Shown piece after piece: positions 8,807-17,333 of a stretch of DNA of 64,000 bases. Position numbers and translations under genes: made by a program. The stretch is from CAVPMW01 sp963706515 (GTDB lineage Bacteria > Chloroflexota > Anaerolineae > Anaerolineales > UBA4823), in contig CAVPMW010000020.1 of NCBI GenBank assembly GCA_963706515.1, positions 1 to 64,000 on the forward strand, given 5' to 3'. The notes beneath the pieces are model-generated. The model did no database searches and was not told the origin of the DNA. It saw only the letters and a program-made list of their open reading frames with translations. How positions within the stretch are numbered: position 1 is the first letter of the stretch; each line of letters starts with the position of its first letter.

Positions 8807-8892
8807 AAACATCCTTAGGCGGACAACCCTATACTGATCCATTGATGCAGGAGGAGAAATCCTGCTCTGGACTGCCGGTCAGTCAGGTATTA

Positions 8893-9201
8893 TCAGGAAA
8901 AAATTCCGAGGGGTTTAGTGCTGCGGGGAGGGGGAGGTTCGATTGCGGCAAGCCACTGGCGTTCGTTGACGATGGCGTGGATCGCTCCGCAGAGAAGAAG
9001 GGTGAGACCCAACAGCTCGATCAGCAGGCTGATGGGCGTCAATAGAACCGGCAGGAAACCAGCCGTGGATGAGCGCGCCAGGTCGAGCAGATAGTCGTGA
9101 GAGTGGGGGGCTTCAGCCTGTTCCTGGCTGAAATGGGGATGGACGGCGCAGGCATGCGCTTCCAGCCAGCACGGAGGGACGCCTGGCTGAGCCAGGCACA
9201 T
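8893..9201 (-). CDS. Small single-helix protein, possible copper-block member
   Basis: 102 residues from ATG 9201. The N-terminal part is rich in His and Cys (ACAVHPHFSQEQ, HSHDYLLDLA). A hydrophobic segment (residues about 48-80) precedes a polar tail. Upstream codons in the same frame encode a signal-like hydrophobic run (IAILLLAGY) but contain no ordinary start, so the real N-terminus is uncertain or a start is masked by an error. It lies between the two-component system and the copper genes on the same strand. His-rich secreted proteins are common next to copper genes, which fits, but I do not recognise a family. Confidence 0.45.
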   Translation of the reverse strand: MCLAQPGVPPCWLEAHACAVHPHFSQEQAEAPHSHDYLLDLARSSTAGFLPVLLTPISLLIELLGLTLLLCGAIHAIVNERQWLAAIEPPPPRSTKPLGIFS

Positions 9202-9336
9202 GTACCCGGCAAGGAGCAGGATCGCTATGCGGCATAAGAGACCCCTGGTAAGCCGACATAATGGGTATAGATTACCATAATTATGCGTATTTTACAACTG
9301 GTTGAGGCGGGAAGGGAAGCTTTCTCCCTAAATCAT

Positions 9337-10575
9337 TCAGCTGTGGAGCTCCGGAAGGGTGAAGTAAAAGACCGCCCCCTCCCCATCCTCACTCTCCACG
9401 CCAATCTCGCCGCCATGCGCTTCGACGATGCCGCGGGCAATCGCCAGCCCCAGACCTGAGCCGCCGGTGAGGCGGCTGCGCGATTTTTCGCCGCGGTAGA
9501 AGCGCTCGAAGAGGTGCGGTAAGTCCTCGTTGGTGATTCCTTCACCGCTGTCCTCCACCTCGACCCGCACCCCCTGGGAGACAGGAAACGCGCGCAAAGA
9601 CACCGATCCGCCGGGAGGCGTGTGGCGCAGCGCATTGTCGATCAGGTTGTTGAGCACGCGGCCGATGCGCGGCACGTCCATGTAGACGGCAGGCACCCCG
9701 GGCGCCACCTCGCCGTGCAGATCCACCTGCCTCTGGAGCGCCAGCTCCGAGAAGCTCTCCAGGGTATCCGAGATCAGGTCGGAAAGCGAAGCCTGTTCGC
9801 GGTTCAAGATCAGCCCACCCGCATCCAGCTGCGCCACCTGGAAGAGGTCGTCGATCAGCAGCGACAGGGTCTGCACATCGCGCAGCGCGGTGCGCAGGTA
9901 GCGCTGGACGGTTTCCGGATCGTCCACCACGCCGTCGGCCAGGGCTTCCAGGACGGCGCGCACCGAGGCCAGCGGGGTCTGCAGGTCGTGCCCCGCCCAG
10001 GCGACCAGGTCGCGGCGCATGGTGTCGAGCTCGCGCTGCTTTTCGGCAGTCTCCTCCAGCCGCGCCGCCATCTGGTTGAAGGTCTTCGCCAGGGCAGCCA
10101 GCTCATCCTGGCCGTTTTCTGGCACGCGCACCTGCAGATCGCCGTTTTGAATGGCCTCGGCGGCAGAATTCAGCGCCTGCAGCCGGTGGGTGATGGCGCT
10201 GGAGAGGAAATAACCCAAGAACATGGCGATGCCGCCGGCGAAGAAGAGCAGGACGAATGCCAGCTCCAGATCGTGCGGGCTGATAAACATCAGCCGGGCG
10301 GTCACCCAAACGTTGAAAAAAGCCAGCAAGCTCGCCAGGGCATAGCCGCCCATGATCGACCAGAGCAGGCTGGGCGAGCGCTCGATCCAACCCAGGCGGT
10401 AAGCCGCATAACCGGCTCCCACCGAAATGAGCGCCGTGATGGTAAGGTATTCTGCCATCAAGCGCAGATCGCCCATCGGCGGGTGCATCAGGAAGTAAAA
10501 CAGCCCAAGCGAGATGACCAGGATCAGGAAGATACCCAGGGCATAACGCAAAGGCATGAGCGTGCTCGTTTTCAT
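9337..10575 (-). CDS. Sensor histidine kinase with four membrane helices
   Basis: 412 residues. Four closely spaced helices (about residues 10-30, 42-62, 70-95, 103-125) leave almost no extracytoplasmic loop, so sensing is probably within or at the membrane. A HAMP domain follows (about 130-183). The HisKA dimerisation box holds the phospho-accepting His in WAGHDLQTPLASVRA (about 195). The ATPase domain shows the N box (NLIDNALRHTP), G1 (VEDSGEGI) and G2 (GGSGLGLAIARGIVEAHGG). It is 31 bases downstream of its response regulator. The stimulus is unknown, but the copper genes follow on the same strand. Confidence 0.93.
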   Translation of the reverse strand: MKTSTLMPLRYALGIFLILVISLGLFYFLMHPPMGDLRLMAEYLTITALISVGAGYAAYRLGWIERSPSLLWSIMGGYALASLLAFFNVWVTARLMFISPHDLELAFVLLFFAGGIAMFLGYFLSSAITHRLQALNSAAEAIQNGDLQVRVPENGQDELAALAKTFNQMAARLEETAEKQRELDTMRRDLVAWAGHDLQTPLASVRAVLEALADGVVDDPETVQRYLRTALRDVQTLSLLIDDLFQVAQLDAGGLILNREQASLSDLISDTLESFSELALQRQVDLHGEVAPGVPAVYMDVPRIGRVLNNLIDNALRHTPPGGSVSLRAFPVSQGVRVEVEDSGEGITNEDLPHLFERFYRGEKSRSRLTGGSGLGLAIARGIVEAHGGEIGVESEDGEGAVFYFTLPELHS

Positions 10576-10606
10576 TGGATGCTGCTGGTGAGTAAAATCT
10601 CAAATC

Positions 10607-11308
10607 TCAGATATGACTTAAAGGCTCGAACTTATAACCCACGCCCCACACGGTAAGCAGGCGCTGCGGCGCGGCGGGCTCCAGCTCGATTTTCTCCCGC
10701 AGGCGGCGGATGTGGACGGTGACCGTGCTGGGATCGATGTACTCGGCGAATCCCCAAACCGCCTCGAGCAGCTGGTCGCGGGTGAAAACCTGCCGGGGAT
10801 GGCGCGCCAGGTGGTAGAGCAGGTCGAACTCCTGGGCGGTCAGCTCGATCGCCTCGCCGCGCACGATGACCGAGCGGGTCTGCGGCTCGATCCGCAGGTC
10901 GGGGAAGTCCAATGCCGGCTCGCTGCCCTGCTCCGGGGCGGACTTCGTGCGGCGCAGCACTGCCCGCACCCGGCTGACCACCTCTTGCGGGCTGAACGGC
11001 TTGACCACGTAGTCGTCGGCGCCCATCTCCAGACCGGCGATGCGGTCCATCTCCTCGCGGCGCGAGGTGAGCATGATGATCGGCACGTCGCTGCGCTCGC
11101 GCAGCCAGCGGGTGAGCGTGTACCCGTCCACTTTGGGCAGCATCAAATCCAGGATGACCAGGTCGGGGAGCTGGCGCTCGAGGGCATCCTGCGCCGCCTT
11201 GCCGTCGCCGATGATCTGCACCTGGTAGCCGGCACGCTGCAGATAGATGCTGACCACTTCAGCAATGCTGGGCTCATCCTCGATGACCATGATCGACGCG
11301 GCTGCCAT
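10607..11308 (-). CDS. OmpR/PhoB-family response regulator
   Basis: 233 residues from ATG 11308, with GGGAG about eight bases upstream. The receiver domain (1-120) has the acidic pocket (IEDE), phospho-acceptor Asp in VILDLMLPKVDGY, the switch Thr in IIMLTSR and Lys in VVKPFSP. The winged-helix DNA-binding domain (about 135-230) shows LTAQEFDLLYHLARHP and VTVHIRRLREKIE, with a C-terminal GVGYKF hairpin. It is paired with the kinase downstream. Likely targets include the copper genes on the same strand, which is inference from position only. Confidence 0.95.
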   Translation of the reverse strand: MAAASIMVIEDEPSIAEVVSIYLQRAGYQVQIIGDGKAAQDALERQLPDLVILDLMLPKVDGYTLTRWLRERSDVPIIMLTSRREEMDRIAGLEMGADDYVVKPFSPQEVVSRVRAVLRRTKSAPEQGSEPALDFPDLRIEPQTRSVIVRGEAIELTAQEFDLLYHLARHPRQVFTRDQLLEAVWGFAEYIDPSTVTVHIRRLREKIELEPAAPQRLLTVWGVGYKFEPLSHI

Positions 11309-11883
11309 ACTTTCTCCCGGATAACATGAGGATACCAGAAAGAGAGACCAAGCGGTAGAGAAATAATTACAGGAATATTACAAGATAACGAAAATATGGG
11401 TTCTGAGACCAGACACCATCCATCCCTGGGCTGAGTCAATCAGCAATAGTATGAATCAAATCACCATATTGCGAATCCACTAATCTAAATGTATACTGGA
11501 ATTAATCCGCAGGCGCGTGGGGCACGATCATCGCCGCCGCATTTACTGACACAATACCCTTCGCCCGACCAGATCATTAAACTTTGGTGAACATCTGTCA
11601 GGCAGGCTGAATTTATGGCGCCTGGCGATTAGAATACGCATCCTGCTATTGGAGCGATGCTTGCAGAAGCTGCATGATGCATAAAGCCGCATGATGCATA
11701 AGCCGCATGATGCACAGAGCCGCATGTTGCACGAAATCGACCGTGAAGGGTTATCGGTTGAAAGGTGCGAAACAAGGTCTCCTGGTTGCGACTAACCATG
11801 GAAGAGGGAGGTGCCTATAAGTCACAATACCGAACTTGGCCTCAATGGTTCCCCAATCATATTTGCCAAAGGAGAGAACAAAA
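11309..11883. repeat. Intergenic region with four tandem 16-17 bp repeats
   Basis: 575 bases without a convincing gene. At 11670-11735 four imperfect units stand head to tail: (C)TGCATGATGCATAAAG, CCGCATGATGCATAAG, CCGCATGATGCACAGAG, CCGCATGTTGCACGAAA. Each unit contains the near-palindrome GCATGATGC, so the array could be a cluster of binding sites before the gene at 11884. The reverse strand has a short Cys-rich frame through it that I do not accept. The remainder (11309-11600) is AT-rich and shows nothing else. Confidence 0.55.
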
Positions 11884-12318
11884 ATGTCCGAGCAAGAGAA
11901 TATCAAGGTTTCGCAAGCCTTCTTCGAGGCCTGGAATGCCGGCGATCTGAGCAAGTCAGAAAAATTCGAGGCTGCTGACTTCATGTCAGAAGGACCCGGT
12001 GCGGCAGGTCCAATGAACCACGAACAAAACCGGATGTACCTGCAGAACTTCTTGACTGCTTTCCCAGGCTCAAAGTTTGAAGTGCTGCTCACGATCGCCA
12101 CGGGCGATTACGTTGTCAACCACTGGAAGGTCAGTGGCGGCGCACACAATGGCCCTTTGCATACCCCATCGGGCGGAGTCATTCCACCCACCGGTAAGAC
12201 AGCCGTGGTCTTTGGCAGTACGACATCGCTGGTTAAAAACGGCAAGCTCAGTCACTCCTGGACTTTTTGGGATATGGCATCGCTGCTCGCGCAGCTGGGG
12301 CTGCTGCCACCGATGTAA
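11884..12318 (+). CDS. SnoaL-like / NTF2-fold ester cyclase family protein
   Basis: 144 residues from ATG 11884, with GGAGAG nine bases upstream; a frame from 11836 is open but lacks a site. The N-terminus (VSQAFFEAWNAGDLSK) and the later MYLQNFLTAFPG and GDYVVNHWKVSGGAHNG segments match the SnoaL/NTF2-like fold. This fold is used by polyketide cyclases and many small hydrolases or isomerases. The substrate is unknown. A second member is encoded at 28094-28586. The upstream tandem repeats may be its control region, and family C repeats follow. Confidence 0.75.
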   Translation: MSEQENIKVSQAFFEAWNAGDLSKSEKFEAADFMSEGPGAAGPMNHEQNRMYLQNFLTAFPGSKFEVLLTIATGDYVVNHWKVSGGAHNGPLHTPSGGVIPPTGKTAVVFGSTTSLVKNGKLSHSWTFWDMASLLAQLGLLPPM

Positions 12319-12700
12319 ACGGGATCCAAGGCTGGCAAGCTCTATCTTGTACTTAGTAAAGAAATGAGATTGCTTCGCGAAGAACGCTCGCAAAGACATC
12401 CTCAGCGTGTCTTTGCGAGGAGGGCGCCGTTCTGTGGCGTCCGGCGGTGTACTTCACCGCCAAGCAATCTCATCTTTTCGGTCATAGATGAAAAATGAGA
12501 TTGCTTCGCGAAGAACGCTCGCAAAGACAACCGCTGGGTGTCTTTGCGAGGAGGGCGCCGTTCTGTGGCGACCGACGAAGCAATCTCATCTTTTAGTCTA
12601 TGGCGAGGGATGAGATTGCTTCGCGAAGAACGCTCGCAAAGACACTTAGCCAGGTTAATGGCGGGCGACTTGCACCTTTTCAATACCGGCTCATATTTTT
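12319..12700. repeat. Three tandem units of repeat family C
   Basis: Units at about 12363-12477, 12490-12592 and 12609-12644 (last one partial) each begin ATGAGATTGCTTCGCGAAGA, continue CGCTCGCAAAGACA, turn into TGTCTTTGCGAGGAGGGCG and end AAGCAATCTCATCTTTT. Each full unit is thus a long imperfect inverted repeat able to form a cruciform or hairpin. The units are more alike here than in other copies, suggesting recent local expansion. No coding gene is seen. Confidence 0.75.
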
Positions 12701-12733
12701 GTCCAACCCTTGCCTTAATTTAAACATATTATA

Positions 12734-12808
12734 TTGACATCTTCAAAACGGCGCGATAAAATAGTTTCAATAATTAACCATTAACAAACCTAATAGATAA
12801 TTAATTAT
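12734..12808 (+). promoter_or_regulatory. MarR promoter and palindromic operator candidate
   Basis: TTGACA (12734-12739) is followed after exactly 17 bases by TAAAAT (12757-12762), a near-consensus promoter. Downstream, before the ATG at 12822, lies a perfect 12-bp palindrome ATAATTAATTAT (12797-12808). MarR regulators commonly bind AT-rich palindromes in their own promoters, so this is a good autoregulatory operator candidate. Confidence 0.55.
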
Positions 12809-12821
12809 TCCGAGGTGTTCC

Positions 12822-13281
12822 ATGAGCGAAGTGCTCTCACCTACCACTGAGCTGCTCTCAAAGGCGGTGGATGGTTTCTGGGAGACCGTCCCCTCCTTCT
12901 GGCACAACGTGCGCGCCTATATCCGGGCGCTCGCCGAGGAACAGCACGACATCACCGTCGAGCAGTTCCACATCCTGCGCCACATCCGCAAGGGAATCTG
13001 CCTGGCGAGCGAGATTGCCAGAGGCGAAGCACATCAGCCGCCCGGCGATCAGCCAGGCGGTGGAAATTTTGGTCCAGAAAGGGCTGGTGGTGCGCCAGCA
13101 GAACCCGGACGACCGCCGCGAGGTCCGGCTTTCGCTCACCCCCGCCGGCGACGCACTGCTGGATGCGCTTTTCGACCGCACCCGCCAGTGGATGGCGGGA
13201 CTGTTCGCTCCACTGAGCGACGCCGAGCTGCAAACCATCATTGTTTCGATGGATGTTCTCAAAAGAATTACCCCTGCATGA
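12822..13281 (+). CDS. MarR family transcriptional regulator (frameshifted)
   Basis: About 152 residues from ATG 12822 with GAGGTG upstream. The first 67 residues (to ICLASEIAR) are in one frame and the rest (AKHISRPAISQAVEILVQKG onwards) in another. An extra G at about 13021-13024 (AGAGGCG for AGAGCG) explains the break. The winged helix-turn-helix is complete across the shift: recognition helix SRPAISQAVEIL, wing VRQQNPDDRREVRLSLTPAG. Its stop overlaps the start of the first ABC half-transporter (ATGA at 13278-13281), so the three genes are one operon. The regulator probably represses the exporter until a ligand binds, as is usual for MarR-exporter pairs. Confidence 0.85.
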
Positions 13282-15030
13282 GCTACATTTACAAGCTGCT
13301 GCGCTTCGTCAAGCCCTACTGGGCGAAGAGCCTGGTCGCATTGATCCTGCTGACGGCAGTGGTCTTGATGGACCTGGCTATCCCGCGCCTGGTGGAGATA
13401 CTCATCGATCAGGGCATCAGCGGGCAGAACGCCCGGATCGTCATCCAGACCTCGATCCTGATGCTGTTGATCTCCGTCGTCCAGACAGTATTTGCGATTC
13501 TGAACAATAACTTCTCGGTCCAGGTCGGCGAAAGCGTGGCGCGCGACCTGCGCGAAGCCCTGTTCCTGAAGATCCAATCCTTCTCGTACGGCAACCTCGA
13601 CCGCTTGAAGACCGGGCAGTTGATGGTGCGGCTGACCAGCGATACCACCGTCTACCAGCGGCTGGTGCAGATCACCCTGCGCATCGGCACGCGCGCCCCG
13701 CTGCTGATGATCGGCAGCCTGATCCTGATGTTCAACACCGACCAGCGCCTGGCGCTGACCATGCTGCCGCTGCTGCTGGTTACCTCGGTGATCATCGTAT
13801 TCTTCATCATCCGGATGGAACCGCTGTTCATGATCGATGCAGCAGAAACTGGACCGGCTCAACACCGTTCTGCAGGAGAACATCGCCGGGGTGCGGGTGG
13901 TCAAAGCCTTCGTGCGCGCCGAGTCATGAAGACGAGCGCTTTCGAAGGCCAACGAGGACTATCACCGGCGCAACAGCTCGGGTGATGCAGTTTATGTCCA
14001 CCATGTCGCCGGTGCTGAGCGTTCTTCGTCAATATCGGCATCGTGGTCGTGATCTGGGCCGGCGGCTTGCAGGCCATCCAGCGGAAATGTGACCACCGGG
14101 CAGATCGTGGCCTTCATCAATTACCTGCAGACCACCATGGGTCCGCTGATCATCATGACCATGCTGGCCAACGTCTGGGCGGCAGGCATCGCTTCCGCGG
14201 AGCGCATCAACGAGGTGCTGGATACCGTCCCGGAGGTGCAGGATGCTCAGGATGCGCAGCACTGCCGCCAATGACAGAGCCCGAAGTGGTATTCGAGAAC
14301 GTCGCTTTCCACTACAACGGCGGCAACACCGGGACGGTTCTGGACGGCGTCAGCCTGACCGCCGAGCCGGGCGAGACCGTGGCGATCCTGGGCGCCACCG
14401 GGGCGGGTAAATCCACGCTGATCAACCTGATCCCGCGCTTTTACGAGCCTCCGCAGGCGAGGTGCTCATCGATGGGCATGACGTCCGCCAGCTCAAGCAG
14501 GACTCGCTGCTGGCGCAGATCGGGATCGTGCCGCAGGACACGGTGCTCTTCTCCGGCACGGTGCGCGATAACATCCGCTACGGCCGCCGGAGGCCAGCGA
14601 CGACGAGGTGATCGCCGCGGCGCAAGCCGCCCAGGCGCACGAGTTCATCCTGCGCCTGCCGGAGGGCTACGATACCCACGTGGAGCAGCGCGGCGTCAAC
14701 CTCTCCGGCGGGCAGAAACAGCGCATCGCCATCGCCCGGGCCTTGCTGATCACAGCCCGCCATCCTGATCCTGGACGACAGCACCAGCTCGGTGGACGTG
14801 GAGACCGAGACCAAGATCCAGGATGCCCTGGAGGAATGGATGGCAGGCCGCACCAGCTTCGTGGTCGCCCAGCGCATCAGCACGGTGCTTGAAAGCCGAC
14901 AAGATCGTGGTGCTGGAAGACGGGCAGATCGCAGCCGAAGGGAACCACCGCGAGCTGATGCAGAGCAGCCCGATCTACCAGGAAATTTACGCTTCCCAGC
15001 TCGGGGATGGGGTGAACCTGGAACTGGACT
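13278..15030 (+). CDS. ABC exporter half, degenerate-site subunit (many frameshifts)
   Basis: A membrane domain (RFVKPYWAKSLVAL..., six helices) plus ATPase, about 580 residues once single-base shifts are bridged. Shifts are recognisable near 13837, 13924, 13946, 13979, 14023, 14079, 14260, 14449, 14588, 14755 and 14888. Walker A is GATGAGKST, the signature LSGGQKQR, Walker B ILILDDSTSSVD and the H-loop VVAQRIST. The catalytic Glu after Walker B is Asp and the H-loop His is Gln. Those replacements are known for the degenerate-site partner of heterodimeric exporters such as TM287/288. The end is placed where the next protein begins, and the exact stop is hidden by an indel. Confidence 0.8.
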
Positions 15031-16892
15031 GTGCCAGAAGAGGCAGCGGACCGGCAGAGGCGCATGAATATGCCACCGCATGCGTCCAGGCGGCGGGCCA
15101 GCGGCAGACCTGGCAACGATCGAAAAGCCCGCAAACCCGCGCCAGGCGCTGCTGCGCCTGTCTGCCATACCTGCGACGCCTATCGCCTCCGGTTGATCCT
15201 GGTCGGGTTCCTGGTGGTCGTCATCTACCCTGCTGGGGCTGCTCGGCCCCTACCTGATGGGCGTGGCCATCGACCGGTTCATCGCCACCAAAGATCCGCT
15301 GGGGCTGGCGGATTGCCGCTGCTGATGCTGGTCGTCTACATCCTCGGCAGCGCCTTCGAGGCCGTCGCCAACTGGATGATGGCGCGCATCTCGCAGGGAG
15401 CACTTGAAAGGTCTGCGCCGCGACCTGTTCGGGCACCTGCAGACGCTGCCGCTGCGTCTATCTTCGATACTCACCCTGCCGGCGAGCTGATGAGCCGCCT
15501 GACCAACGACATCGAAGCGATCAACCAGGCCATCTCGCAGAACGTGATCGCCACTGATCGCCAGCATGCTTCTCGCTGGTCGGGATCATCGTCGCCATGT
15601 TCCTGCTCAACGCCTGGCTGGCGCTGGTCAGCGCTGATGGTGGTGCCGATGATGTTCTGGTTCACCGAGTTCGTCGCCCGCTACACCCGCAAAGGCTTCC
15701 GCGAACTGCAGAGAGCAGCTGGGTGGGCTGAACGGCAGTCATGGAAGAATCGATCAGCGGCCAGCGGGTGGTCAAAGCCTTCCGGCGCAACGATGCGGCC
15801 ATCGCAGGCTTTCCGCGAGCACAACGATGAAGTCTACCGGGTGCGGCGGTCTATGCCGAATTCTTATGCCCTGCTGCTGATGCCGCTGACCAACGTCCTG
15901 GGCAACTTCTTCGTGATCGTCCTGGCCGGCGTGGGCGGCTGGCTGGCGCTCGCAGGGCTGGTCACGGTGGGGGTGATCGCCACCTTCATCAGCTACGCGC
16001 GCAACTTCATCCAGCCGCTGCACCAGCTCGCGAATATGTACAACTCGATCCAGGCAGCGCTGGCCGGAGCGGAGCGGGTCTTCGAGATCATCGACACGCC
16101 GAGCCGAACTCCTGGATGACGCCGCAGGCGCTGCCTCTGGAGCACGTCCGCGGGGAGGTCGCCTTCGACAGCGTGTACTTCGGCTACCAGGCAGGCACGC
16201 CGGTCATCAAGAACATGACGCCTGGAAGCCAAGGCCGGGCAGACGATCGCCCTGGTCGGGCCGACCGGGGCGGGCAAGACCACCATCGTCAACCTGCTGA
16301 CCCGCTTCTACGAGATCGACAGCGGCAAGATCACGATCGATGGGCATCGATATCCGCGATATCCGCAAGGCGGATCTGCGCCGGCAGCTGGGGCTGGTGC
16401 TGCAGGACACCTTCCTGTTCGCCGACACGGTGATGGAGAACATCCGCTACGGGCGGCTGGAGGCCACCGACGAGGAATGCATCGAGGCCGCGCAAGATGG
16501 CCGATGCCGATCACTTCATCCAGCCGCCTGCCGCAGGGTTACCAGACGATGCTCACCGAGCGGGGCAGCAACCTGAGCCAGGGACAGCGCCAGCTGCTGG
16601 CGATTGCCCGCGCGATCCTGGCCGACCCGCGCATCCTGATCCTGGACGAGGCGACCAGCAGCGTCGACACCCGCACCGAGGCGCGCATCCAGAAGGCGCT
16701 TGCTGCGCCTGATGAAAGGGCGCACCAGCTTCGTGATCGCCCACCGCCTGAGCACGATCCGCGACGCCGACCAGGTGCTGGTCATCAACGATGGGGAGAT
16801 CATCGAAAGAGGCACGGCACACCGAGCTGCTGGAGCAGGGCGGGTTCTACCACCATCTGTACCTGAGCCAGTTCAAAGGGGAGACGATCTAG
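15031..16892 (+). CDS. ABC exporter half, catalytic subunit (many frameshifts)
   Basis: About 600 residues across more than ten indels. The start is near 15031 (PEEAADRQRRMNMPP); one missing A there would restore an ATGA overlap with the first subunit. The membrane domain reads YRLRLILVGFLVVV, LMSRLTNDIEAINQA and a last helix ending near NFIQPLHQLANMYNSIQAA. The ATPase has Walker A GPTGAGKTT, Q-loop LGLVLQDTFLF, signature LSQGQRQLLAIARA, Walker B ILILDEATSSVD with the catalytic Glu, and H-loop IAHRLSTI. This is the intact site of a heterodimer with the previous gene. The stop TAG is at 16890-16892. Multidrug or lipid export is the usual role, and no substrate can be read. Confidence 0.8.
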
Positions 16893-17333
16893 TAGGGCAG
16901 GATTCCATAACTGCTCTGCCCGAAGGCGGCTATTCAAGCGCTCGTTCTCGAGAGAAACCGTAGTAGCGACGTCAGTCGCTTAACATAGAACACGGCTTAC
17001 GCCGTTACTACCCATTCATTCTCTTCACTCGCGGTAAGGCGGGTTTCCATACCTGCCACAGACGGCGGCTACGGAAAGCCGCCCTACAGTCACTCCGTAG
17101 CATATATCACCATTTTCTAAGAATATTTTCATCTGTTATTGACGAATAATGTGAAAAGATTACTCCATAATTGCACCTTTTTGGTCGATGTCATAGACCA
17201 GATAATCCAATAATATTGATAAAAATGGACTATACTGGCAGACGTGATCGCTGTAATTGCACATTTCTGAGAAAAGATAGTTTCTTGAAGAAAGGATGCA
17301 AAGAACAGATTCAGATCGACAAGGAGATATAAC
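16893..17333. repeat. Intergenic region with repeat families A and B
   Basis: 16893-16945 carries a degraded family A unit (GTAGGGCAGGATTCCATAACTGC, then GGCGGCTATTC). 16965-17012 has a family B pair (GTAGTAGCGACGTCAGTCGC and CGGCTTACGCCGTTACTAC). 17032-17098 has a clear family A unit (GCGGGTTTCCATACCTGCC ... GGCGGCTACGGAAAGCCGCC). The rest (17100-17333) is AT-rich leader of the SH3 lipoprotein gene and ends with AAGGAG before ATG 17334. Confidence 0.65.

Noticed and set aside
9622..10656. Long open frame on the plus strand (344 residues)
   Set aside because: It lies opposite a well-supported histidine kinase and regulator, is Gln/His/Arg-rich, and has no ribosome site or family motif.
11543..11725. 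Small Cys-rich minus-strand frame across the tandem repeats
   Set aside because: The CASC-like pattern is a by-product of translating the DNA repeat; no ribosome site or wider support.
12363..12644. Possible CRISPR or rRNA-like structured RNA
   Set aside because: Units are about 100-base palindromes abutting each other with matching dispersed copies elsewhere, so a dispersed repeat family explains them.
13278..16892. Programmed frameshifting in the ABC exporter
   Set aside because: There are more than twenty shifts in both directions at unrelated contexts, without slippery sequences or downstream structures; errors or recent damage fit better.
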